This document shows positions 55,350-62,614 of a stretch of 64,000 nt of DNA, in pieces. Position 1 is the stretch's first letter; the number at the start of each line of letters is the position of its first letter. Source of the DNA: VFMC01 sp050248155 (GTDB lineage: Bacteria > Actinomycetota > Acidimicrobiia > Acidimicrobiales > Ilumatobacteraceae); the NCBI GenBank assembly GCA_050248155.1, contig JBFWSW010000018.1:1-64000 (forward strand). Reading direction: 5' to 3'. A model generated the notes under the pieces. That model saw only the letters and a list, made by a program, of their open reading frames with translations. It was not told where the DNA came from and made no database searches. The position numbers and the translations under genes are program-made.

Positions 55350-57368
55350 TCAGCCGGCTCGGCGGGCCCCTCGCCCGCGGGCGAGCTGCTTCTTGTGCTC
55401 GATGAAGTCGACGAGCACGTAGTCGCCCAGGGTCTCGGGCGTGGTGAAGAACGCGCGACCGCGGTTGATCGACGTGAGCTTCTCGATGAACGACTTGAGG
55501 TAGCTGTTCGCGTCGAGCATGAAGGTGTTGATGCGGATGTTGTCGCGCGTGCACCGCACGACCTCGCGCAGCGTCGCCTCGACGGTCTCCTGCACCGGTG
55601 GGTAGTTGAAGAAGACGTCACCGTTGCGGGTGATGTGCGCCGTCGGCTCGCCGTCGGTGATCATGATGATCTGCTTGGTGCCGGTCTGCTTGGACAGCAG
55701 CTGCCGCGCCAGCACGAACCCGTGCTGCATGTTGGTGCCGTACACGAAGTCCCAGCTGACCTCCGGCAGTTGCGCAGCGGTGAGGATGCGCGCCGTCTCG
55801 CTGAAGCCGACGATGCCCATGTAGTCGCGCGGGAACTGCGACGTGATGAGCGCGTGCAGCGCCATCGTCACCTTCTTGGCCGGCAGGAAGTTGTCGCGCA
55901 TCGGCATGCTGAGCGAGAGGTCGAGCATGAGGACCGTCGACGACTTCGTCACGTGCTCGGTGCGCTCGATCTCGAAGTCGTCCGGCGACAGCCGCACGGG
56001 TGTCTCGGCGCCGTTGCGGCGGATCGCGTTGCGGACGGTGCGCTGCAGGTCGAGGTTGAACGGATCGCCGTACTCGTACTGCTTGGTCTCGTACGTGCGC
56101 TCGTGCCCTTGGCCGAGGCGATCCATCTGATGCTGGCCCATCTTGTCCTTCGCCAGCTTGTCGAACAGGTCGCGGAGCGCGTTGGACCCGATCTTGCGCA
56201 GTCCCTTGGGCGTCAGCTCGAGCCGGCCTTCCTTCTGCTCGATCAGGCCCGCGTCCTGCAGCATCTTGGTGAGCTCGGCCAGCCGTTCGAGTGAACGCGC
56301 TGCATCGTCGCCCATCAGGTCGCGCACGCGATCCATGTCGGCCTCGGCCAGCGCGCCCGGGTTGGTCGCGTTGCGCATGAGGTTCTCGAGCTGGTCGAGG
56401 TCGCCCAGCTCTTGCATGGTCTGCATCGCCTGGCCCATGCCCATCGGGTCGTTGCCCTCGAACTCGTAGCTCTGGTTCCAGTTCATCTGCGGGAACATGC
56501 CGCGCAGGTTCTGGCCGAGCTGATCCATCTGCCAGCGCAGGTCCATGTCCTCGAGCAGCTGGTCGCTCAGCTGCTGCAGCTGGGCGCGCTGCTCGGGCGT
56601 CATCGAGTTGAGCATCGCCTGCATCGCGGCCATGCGCTGGGCCATCTGCTGCAGCAGCTCGTCGAGGTTCTGCGGGTTCTCGGGGAAGAAGTCGCCGAAC
56701 TCCTGCATGAACTGCTCGAACTGCGGGTCCTCGCCGCGCTGCTGACGCTCGATCATCTGGTTGAGCGCCGACATCATGTCCTTCATGCGCGACACGTCCT
56801 GCGGCGTCATGTTCTGCATCGCGCCGCTCATCTGATCGACCATCTGCTGCATCAGCTGCTCGCGCAGCTTGTCGAGCAGCTGCTCGAACCGCTGCGCCGC
56901 CTCGGCCGACTCGAAGTCATATGCCGACAGCTCGCGCACCTTGCCGGCGAGATCGTTGGGCAGCATGTCGAGGCGGAAGTTGCGATCCATCGCCGCGTTG
57001 CGCGCCGCCTCCGCGCGGCGCTCGTCGCCGCTGTTCTCGGCGGCACGCGTCGCGTTCTCGATCGCGTGGCGCTCCTCGTCGACGATGTCGTCGAGCTCGG
57101 CAGCGATCTCCTGGTACACCCCGCCGAGGTCGAAGCGGTCGAGACGCTCCTGGCGGGCCTGGCGCAACTTGTCCATCAGCTCGCGCAGGCCCTGCAGCCG
57201 TTCGCCGTTGCGGTCGGTCATGCCCTGCTGCATCATCCGGCGCAGCGCGCTGTTGATGTCGCCGTGGTAGAGCAGGTCGTCGTTCAGCTCGTCGAACAGG
57301 GCGTCGGCGTCGAGGTCGAACCCCTTCTGCGTGCCGTCCCACCGCGAGTACGTGAACCGGGTCGCCAT
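55350..57368 (-). CDS. VWA-domain protein of the MoxR-associated type
   Basis: A 672-residue protein. Residues 1-300 are helical and rich in Met and Gln (for example QMVDQMSGAMQNMTPQDV and MGMGQAMQTMQEL). A winged-helix-like bit (KMLQDAGLIEQKEGRLELTPKG) follows. The C-terminal VWA domain has the MIDAS motif DLSLSM, the Thr of the ITDGEPT loop and the Asp sites needed for metal-dependent binding. It is like subunit D of Mg-chelatase or CoxE-type proteins that work with MoxR ATPases. A MoxR-type ATPase gene lies 1.6 kb away on the same strand. TAGGGT ends 7 nt before the ATG. Confidence 0.9.
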   Translation of the reverse strand: MATRFTYSRWDGTQKGFDLDADALFDELNDDLLYHGDINSALRRMMQQGMTDRNGERLQGLRELMDKLRQARQERLDRFDLGGVYQEIAAELDDIVDEERHAIENATRAAENSGDERRAEAARNAAMDRNFRLDMLPNDLAGKVRELSAYDFESAEAAQRFEQLLDKLREQLMQQMVDQMSGAMQNMTPQDVSRMKDMMSALNQMIERQQRGEDPQFEQFMQEFGDFFPENPQNLDELLQQMAQRMAAMQAMLNSMTPEQRAQLQQLSDQLLEDMDLRWQMDQLGQNLRGMFPQMNWNQSYEFEGNDPMGMGQAMQTMQELGDLDQLENLMRNATNPGALAEADMDRVRDLMGDDAARSLERLAELTKMLQDAGLIEQKEGRLELTPKGLRKIGSNALRDLFDKLAKDKMGQHQMDRLGQGHERTYETKQYEYGDPFNLDLQRTVRNAIRRNGAETPVRLSPDDFEIERTEHVTKSSTVLMLDLSLSMPMRDNFLPAKKVTMALHALITSQFPRDYMGIVGFSETARILTAAQLPEVSWDFVYGTNMQHGFVLARQLLSKQTGTKQIIMITDGEPTAHITRNGDVFFNYPPVQETVEATLREVVRCTRDNIRINTFMLDANSYLKSFIEKLTSINRGRAFFTTPETLGDYVLVDFIEHKKQLARGRGARRAG

Positions 57369-57374
57369 GCGCGA

Positions 57375-57380
57375 ACCCTA
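57375..57380 (-). promoter_or_regulatory. putative -10 element of the VWA gene (TAGGGT)
   Basis: TAGGGT on the minus strand ends exactly 7 nt before the ATG at 57368. The same hexamer at the same spacing precedes the MoxR-type gene. Confidence 0.55.
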
Positions 57381-57473
57381 CTGGCAATCCGACGAGTCCG
57401 GCCCGCCGGTCGCGCTCGGTCGGCGCGAACGTGCAGGTCCGCGTCGGTCGAGCTGGGATATCGTTGGGCGGCC

Positions 57474-58022
57474 ATGCGCGTGCCTCGTACCTTCGCCTTC
57501 GTCGACCTCTCAGGGTTCACGAACTACACGGCGGCCTTCGGCGACGACGCGGCCGGGCGGATCCTCGGCATGTTCCGGTCGTTGGTGCGCGAGATCGCGA
57601 GCGAGCGCGGCGTGCGCATCGCGAAGTGGTTGGGCGACGGGTGCATGATCGTGTCCGTCGAGCAGAGCCGTGCCATCGAGTTCGCGCTCGACCTCGAGGG
57701 GCGTGCCGCCGAGGTGTGTGCACCACTCTCGCTGCGCGTCGGCATCGCCACCGGGTACGCGCTGCTCTTCGAGGGTGACGACTACATCGGGTCCGCCGTG
57801 AACATGGCCTCACGCTTGTGCGACCTCGCCGGCCCGTTCGAGGTGCTGATGCCGACGATGCAGCTCGAGAGCCTCCCCGAGGGCGTCACCGCGAACCCGC
57901 ACGGCGAGGTCGAGCTCCGCGGCTTCCCTGGCCCGATCGACGTCATCGAGCTCGACGGCCGCCCGACGCCCACCGCGTTGAACGACACCAGCGAGCTGTG
58001 GACTCGCACCCCGTTCGGGTGA
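57474..58022 (+). CDS. class III adenylate cyclase domain protein
   Basis: A 182-residue stand-alone cyclase homology domain. The two metal Asp are in FVDLSGFTNY and WLGDGCMIV. The Lys before GDG (RIAKWLGDG) and the Asp in GDDYIG are the adenine-specifying residues. VNMASRL contains the transition-state Asn and Arg. So it looks catalytically complete for cAMP synthesis as a homodimer. TATCGT ends 10 nt before the ATG at 57474. Its stop overlaps the GTG of the next gene. Confidence 0.9.
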   Translation: MRVPRTFAFVDLSGFTNYTAAFGDDAAGRILGMFRSLVREIASERGVRIAKWLGDGCMIVSVEQSRAIEFALDLEGRAAEVCAPLSLRVGIATGYALLFEGDDYIGSAVNMASRLCDLAGPFEVLMPTMQLESLPEGVTANPHGEVELRGFPGPIDVIELDGRPTPTALNDTSELWTRTPFG

Positions 58023-58939
58023 CGGAGGCAGCGCAACCACAGCTCGACGTCGGCGCCGTCGTGGGTGTGCAGCCCGACGCGTTGCGCGACGATGTCGAGA
58101 CGGTCGCGGGCGCGTCGCTCGGCCATGCCCGGCTCACCATGTCGTGGGCGGCCGCGCAGCCTCGCGCCGGCGCCATCGACGGTGGGGTCGTCGAGTCGAT
58201 CCGCTCGGCGATCGCTGCGCTGCGGTCCGCCGGCGCCACGGCTTGGGTGTGCCTGCTGTCGCCCGAGGTGCCCGTCTGGTTCGACAACGAGGGCGGGTTC
58301 ACCGATGCGCGCTTCGCCGGCCACTGGTGGCCGCGATGGGTCGAGCTCGCAGCCGACGCCCTGGGCGACGACGTCGACGGATGGGTCCCCTTCGAGGCGC
58401 CGTACGCGATCGCCAACCGCCTCGTGCCCGACGACCCCCGTCGCCACGGCGAGGTGGTCGACACCCTCCTCGTCGCGTGGCGGGACGCCTGGCGGATCCT
58501 CCATGGCCCACGCCCGGTCGCGACGTCGCTCGACGTGCGAACCGTCCCGATCCCTCGCGACGACGTCCCGGCGGCCGAACGAGCCCGGCGTGACGATCAC
58601 CTGCGCTGGCGGACCTGGCTGCGAGCGCTGCGCGACGGCACGATCACGATCCCTGGGAGAGCCGACCGCGAGCTCGCCGACCTCGACGGCGCATGCGACG
58701 TGCTCGGCATCGCGACGAGCGATGCCGACGACCTCGAGGCCCTGCTGCACCGCACCGCCGATCAGGGTCCCGATCGCCCGCTCGCCGTCACGTTCCGCCC
58801 CAACGGCCCCGACGTCGACGCCCGGGCCGAGATCGCCCACGACGTCATCGACCACCTCCGCGCGCTCACCGCGACCCTGCCGCTGACGCGCGTGACCTTC
58901 ACCGACGTCGAAGCCACCGCCCGCGCCATCGCCGGCTGA
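58019..58939 (+). CDS. shortened family 1 glycosidase-like protein
   Basis: A 306-residue protein that resembles the first half of GH1 beta-glucosidases: MSWAAAQPRAGAIDG, AGATAWVCLLSPEVPVWF, GGFTDARFAGHWWPRWVELAADALGDDVDGWVPFEAPYA. The acid/base Glu corresponds to FEAP (normally NEP). The usual nucleophile motif (I/V-TENG) and second half of the barrel are missing, so hydrolysis is doubtful. The GTG overlaps the cyclase stop by 4 nt, so the two are coupled. A sugar-binding sensor role beside the cyclase is possible but inferred. Confidence 0.75.
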   Translation: MTEAAQPQLDVGAVVGVQPDALRDDVETVAGASLGHARLTMSWAAAQPRAGAIDGGVVESIRSAIAALRSAGATAWVCLLSPEVPVWFDNEGGFTDARFAGHWWPRWVELAADALGDDVDGWVPFEAPYAIANRLVPDDPRRHGEVVDTLLVAWRDAWRILHGPRPVATSLDVRTVPIPRDDVPAAERARRDDHLRWRTWLRALRDGTITIPGRADRELADLDGACDVLGIATSDADDLEALLHRTADQGPDRPLAVTFRPNGPDVDARAEIAHDVIDHLRALTATLPLTRVTFTDVEATARAIAG

Positions 58940-58949
58940 CCCGCGGCCG

Positions 58950-58998
58950 CAACTTCGGGGCTGCCGGGCGATCTTCTCGCCTCCCAGCCCCGAAGTTG
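58950..58998. terminator. strong hairpin between the GH1-like and MoxR-type genes
   Basis: Arms CAACTTCGGGGCTG (58950-58963) and CAGCCCCGAAGTTG (58985-58998) pair perfectly over 14 bp. The loop contains a second stem GGCGA/TCGCC, so the hairpin is longer. It lies between converging genes and probably terminates both. A U-tract is not obvious. Confidence 0.75.
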
Positions 58999-59011
58999 GC
59001 GATGGAACGGG

Positions 59012-60430
59012 TCAGCTGCGGCTGCGGTAGGTGGCGCCGGCGGTGCTGGCGTCCTTGTTGAGGCGCTTCGAGAGGTGCAGGCCCTCGAGGACGAACTCGA
59101 CGGCTGCGGCGACGGCGGCCGGCGACTCGTCGCCGCCCGTCAGGCCGAGCACCGCCTGGCGCAGTGCGGGCATCTGCTCGACCAGTTGCGCCTCGTCGAG
59201 CGACGACACGTCCTCACCGGTGTGGGCGACGATGCCCTCCTCGAACGCGCCGATCACGTCACGAACCTGATCGGGCTGGACGCGCTCTTTGTACACCGTG
59301 AGCACGGCCCCCTTCACGAGGTTCTCGAGGATGACGCCGTCGCGGCCCTCCTCGAGCGACTCGATCTCGATCTTGCCGCTGGACGACGCGGCGAGCGCCT
59401 CGAGGTCGCACACCCGAGCGACGACCGACCGCTCCCCCATCCGCAGACCACGGCGCAGCGCGTTCGCGCCGAGGACCTCGAGGTTGCTGACCGACAGGCG
59501 CACGCTGACGCCGCTGCGCTGGTTGACCTGGTTGCTCGCCCGCGCCATCTGGCTGAACGTGGCGACCACTCGCTCGAGGTAGTCGGGCACGCTGACCTGC
59601 ACGTCACCGACCGACGAGGGCCTCGCCTCCTGGCGCATGATCGCCGACTCGGTCTCGGTGTCGAGCGGGTAGTGCGTGCGGATCTGGCTGCCGAAGCGAT
59701 CTTTCAACGGGGTGATGATGCGGCCGCGGTTCGTGTAGTCCTCGGGGTTGGCGCTGGCCACGAGCATGATGTCGAGCGGCAGGCGGATCTTGTAGCCGCG
59801 CACCTGCACGTCGCGCTCTTCGAGCACGTTGAGCAGGCCGACCTGGATGCGTTCGGCGAGGTCGGGGATCTCGTTGATCGCGAAGATGCCGCGATTGGTG
59901 CGGGGCACGAGGCCGTAGTGGAGCGTGAGCTCGTCGCTGAGGTATCGGCCCTCCGCGACCCGGATGGGGTCGACCTCGCCGATCAGGTCGGCGATCGACG
60001 TGTCGGGTGTGGCCAGCTTCTCGCCGAAGCGCTCGTCGCGGTGCACCCAGTCGATGGGTGTGTCGTCGCCGTCGTTCTCGACGAGCGTCCGTGCGTGGCG
60101 GCTGACCGGGTGGTACGGATCGTCGTTGATCTCACTGCCGGCGACGATGGGCATCCACTCGTCGAGCAGGCGGGTCAGCGAGCGGATCATCCGGGTCTTC
60201 GCCTGGCCACGTTCACCCAGGAAGATGATGTCGTGGCCGGCCAGGAGCGCGTTCTCGAGCTGCGGCATCACGGTGTGCTCGTAGCCCATGACGCCTTCGA
60301 ACAGAGGTTCACCGGCCGCGATCCGGGCGACCGCGTTGCGCCGGATCTCTTCCTTCACGGGTGACGACGTCCAGCCTGAGGCGCGGAGCTCACCGAGCGT
60401 ACGAGGACGGGGATCGGGGGGGCTCGTCAT
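59012..60430 (-). CDS. MoxR/Mg-chelatase-type AAA+ ATPase
   Basis: A 472-residue AAA+ protein. The P-loop is GERGQAKTRMIRS. Walker B is GIFAINEIPDL. Sensor 1 is VASANPEDYTNRGRII. The arginine finger region is LKDRFGSQIRTHYPL. It matches the ChlI/BchI-like MoxR branch. Partners are VWA proteins like the one encoded at 55350-57368 on the same strand. Such pairs act as metal-chelatase-like or chaperone complexes that mature other proteins. TAGGGT ends 7 nt before the ATG at 60430. Confidence 0.92.
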   Translation of the reverse strand: MTSPPDPRPRTLGELRASGWTSSPVKEEIRRNAVARIAAGEPLFEGVMGYEHTVMPQLENALLAGHDIIFLGERGQAKTRMIRSLTRLLDEWMPIVAGSEINDDPYHPVSRHARTLVENDGDDTPIDWVHRDERFGEKLATPDTSIADLIGEVDPIRVAEGRYLSDELTLHYGLVPRTNRGIFAINEIPDLAERIQVGLLNVLEERDVQVRGYKIRLPLDIMLVASANPEDYTNRGRIITPLKDRFGSQIRTHYPLDTETESAIMRQEARPSSVGDVQVSVPDYLERVVATFSQMARASNQVNQRSGVSVRLSVSNLEVLGANALRRGLRMGERSVVARVCDLEALAASSSGKIEIESLEEGRDGVILENLVKGAVLTVYKERVQPDQVRDVIGAFEEGIVAHTGEDVSSLDEAQLVEQMPALRQAVLGLTGGDESPAAVAAAVEFVLEGLHLSKRLNKDASTAGATYRSRS

Positions 60431-60436
60431 GAATCG

Positions 60437-60442
60437 ACCCTA
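60437..60442 (-). promoter_or_regulatory. putative -10 element of the MoxR-type gene (TAGGGT)
   Basis: TAGGGT on the minus strand ends exactly 7 nt before the ATG at 60430. It is identical in sequence and spacing to the hexamer before the VWA gene, which suggests joint control. Confidence 0.55.
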
Positions 60443-60520
60443 CCAAGGCACATGGGGGTGTCGGGGTGGCGCGGCAGGGGAAGCGGGCGCGATGGAGGCG
60501 GCAGCCGCCGAGGTCAGCAT

Positions 60521-60526
60521 TACGCT
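60521..60526 (+). promoter_or_regulatory. putative -10 element of the GH2-type gene (TACGCT)
   Basis: TACGCT ends exactly 7 nt before the ATG at 60533, predicting a leaderless transcript. No Shine-Dalgarno is present. Confidence 0.5.
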
Positions 60527-60532
60527 CGGCGC

Positions 60533-62599
60533 ATGGACCTGAGCGGCGCGTGGCGAGCGTGCGCCGCCGATGACGAGCTACGACGCAACGCCATCGGGCT
60601 CGAGGTCGACGACAGCCAGTGGCCCACGATCTCGGTTCCCGGGCACTGGCGTGCCACACCGGAGTTCGCCGACTTCGACGGGCCGATGCTCTATCGACAC
60701 CGCTTCCGACTCGATCCACCGAACGAGGACGAGCGCGTCTTCGTCACCTTCGACGGCATCTTCTACCAAGCCGACGTCTGGCTGGACGGCGCCTACCTCG
60801 GCGATCCCGAGGGCTACTTCTTCCAACACCGCTTCGACATCACGAGCCTCGCCCGACTCTCGAGTGAGCACGTCCTCGCGGTCGAGGTCACCTGCTCGCG
60901 CCAGCGCGACCCTCGGTCGAAGCGCAACATCACCGGCGTCCTCCAGGACGGAGAATCCTACGACCGCGAATGGAACCCGGGCGGCCTGTGGCGTCCGGTC
61001 GCGATCGACGTGACGGGTCCCGTTCGGATCGACCACTGCCGGGTGCTCTGCCGCGACGCCAACGACGCGCGCGCACATCTCCGGCTGCATGCCCGTCTCG
61101 ACAGCGACGCGCCGCGACGCGCGCGCGTCACGACCTTCGTCGACGGTGTCGCCCACTCGCGCCAGGACCATCCGCTGGCGCTCGGCACCAACGAGATCGC
61201 ATGGAACCTCGACATCACCAAGCCGCGCCTGTGGTGGCCGTGGTCGATGGGCGAGCAGCCGTTGACCGAGGTGCGCGTCGAGGTCGCGGTCGACGGCGCG
61301 CTGAGCGATCGGCACGAGGTGCGCACCGGGTTGCGCGAGATCGCGCTCGAGGACTGGGTGTTCTCGGTCAACGGCGAGCGACTGTTCGCGAAGGGTGTGA
61401 CAGCAGGCCCGACGGCACTCGACCTCGCATCGGTGTCGGCGGAGACGGTTCGCCACGACGTGGTGCTGGCGCGCGAAGCGGGGCTCGACCTCATCCGCGT
61501 GAAGGGCCACATCGCGCGGCCCGAGCTGTACGACGAGGCCGACCAGCGCGGCATGCTCGTGTGGCAGGACTTCCCCCTGCACGGCCACCACGCACGCTCG
61601 GTGCGGCGGCAGGCAGTCGAGCAGGCCCGAGCTGCCGTCGACGCGCTGGGGCACCACCCGTCGGTCGCCGTGTGGTGCGGCCACGACACGCCCGAGCAGA
61701 GCATCGTCGGACAAGAGCTGCCGACCTGGAACCGGACGATCCTCGACCGCTGGGTGAAGCGCGCCTTCGAGAAGGCGGACGAATCACGGCCCGTCCTCGC
61801 CCACAGCGGCGTCCTTCCGCACCTGCCGCAGCTGGAAGGTACCGACACCCGCCTCCGGCTCGGCTGGGGACACGGTGACGAGCGCGACCTCCCTGCCTTC
61901 GCCGCCACGATGCCGCGGCTCGTGCGCTTCGTGAGCGAGTTCGGGTCACAGTCCGTGCCCGACGGCGAGCCCCTCGTGACGGTCGGCGGGTGGCCAGACG
62001 TCGACTGGGACCTGCTCGAGCGTCGCTGCGGACTCGAGATGGAAGCCATGACGAGGTACGTCAACCCTGGCAAGTTCGCGACCTACGACGAGTGGTGTAC
62101 CGCGACCCAGGTGTACCAGGCCACCTTGCTGCGCCATCACATCGAGACGCTGCGCCGCCTGAAGTACCGGCCGGCCGGGGGGTTCTGCCTCGCGTCGCTC
62201 GCCGATCCGGCGCCCATGATCTCCACGGCGATCCTCGATCACGAGCGGCAGCCGAAGCTGGCGTTCGCGAGCGTCACCGATGCGTGTCGCCCGGTGATCG
62301 TCGTCGCCGACCGCATGGCCGATCGGCTGACGGCCGGCACCGGCGTCGCGCTCGACGTGCACGTCGTCAACGACCTCCGACATCCGCTCGATGAGGCCGA
62401 CTGCACGGCCACCCTTCGGTGGGCGGGCGGCAGCCACCGGTGGCAGTGGCGCGGGGACGTGCCGGCCGACGACTGCGTGCGGGTGGGGATGGTCCGCTTC
62501 GTCGTCCCCGACGCACCGGGCGAGATGTGGCTCGACCTGACGCTGGTGTACGGCGACCAGGCGTGTTCGAACCGGTACGCGGCGATCATCGAACGCTGA
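60533..62599 (+). CDS. glycoside hydrolase family 2-like protein (beta-mannosidase-like)
   Basis: A 688-residue protein with a sugar-binding jelly roll (residues 1-150, GEWNPGGLWRPV-like DREWNPGGLWRPVAIDVTG), an immunoglobulin-like domain (about 160-270) and a TIM barrel (about 275-560). The nucleophile Glu469 in VSEFGSQS is conserved. The acid/base motif WxGNNE reads W381-C-G-H-D-T, with a Glu two residues further on. So activity or specificity may differ. It looks cytosolic, since no signal peptide is present. It ends 15 bp before a converging membrane-protein gene. Confidence 0.88.
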   Translation: MDLSGAWRACAADDELRRNAIGLEVDDSQWPTISVPGHWRATPEFADFDGPMLYRHRFRLDPPNEDERVFVTFDGIFYQADVWLDGAYLGDPEGYFFQHRFDITSLARLSSEHVLAVEVTCSRQRDPRSKRNITGVLQDGESYDREWNPGGLWRPVAIDVTGPVRIDHCRVLCRDANDARAHLRLHARLDSDAPRRARVTTFVDGVAHSRQDHPLALGTNEIAWNLDITKPRLWWPWSMGEQPLTEVRVEVAVDGALSDRHEVRTGLREIALEDWVFSVNGERLFAKGVTAGPTALDLASVSAETVRHDVVLAREAGLDLIRVKGHIARPELYDEADQRGMLVWQDFPLHGHHARSVRRQAVEQARAAVDALGHHPSVAVWCGHDTPEQSIVGQELPTWNRTILDRWVKRAFEKADESRPVLAHSGVLPHLPQLEGTDTRLRLGWGHGDERDLPAFAATMPRLVRFVSEFGSQSVPDGEPLVTVGGWPDVDWDLLERRCGLEMEAMTRYVNPGKFATYDEWCTATQVYQATLLRHHIETLRRLKYRPAGGFCLASLADPAPMISTAILDHERQPKLAFASVTDACRPVIVVADRMADRLTAGTGVALDVHVVNDLRHPLDEADCTATLRWAGGSHRWQWRGDVPADDCVRVGMVRFVVPDAPGEMWLDLTLVYGDQACSNRYAAIIER

Positions 62600-62614
62600 G
62601 CTCGGTCTCGGGCC

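Noticed and set aside
54825..57200. Long plus-strand frames opposite the sigma factor and VWA genes
   Set aside because: Leu/His/Arg-rich translations without domains. The minus-strand products have complete motifs.
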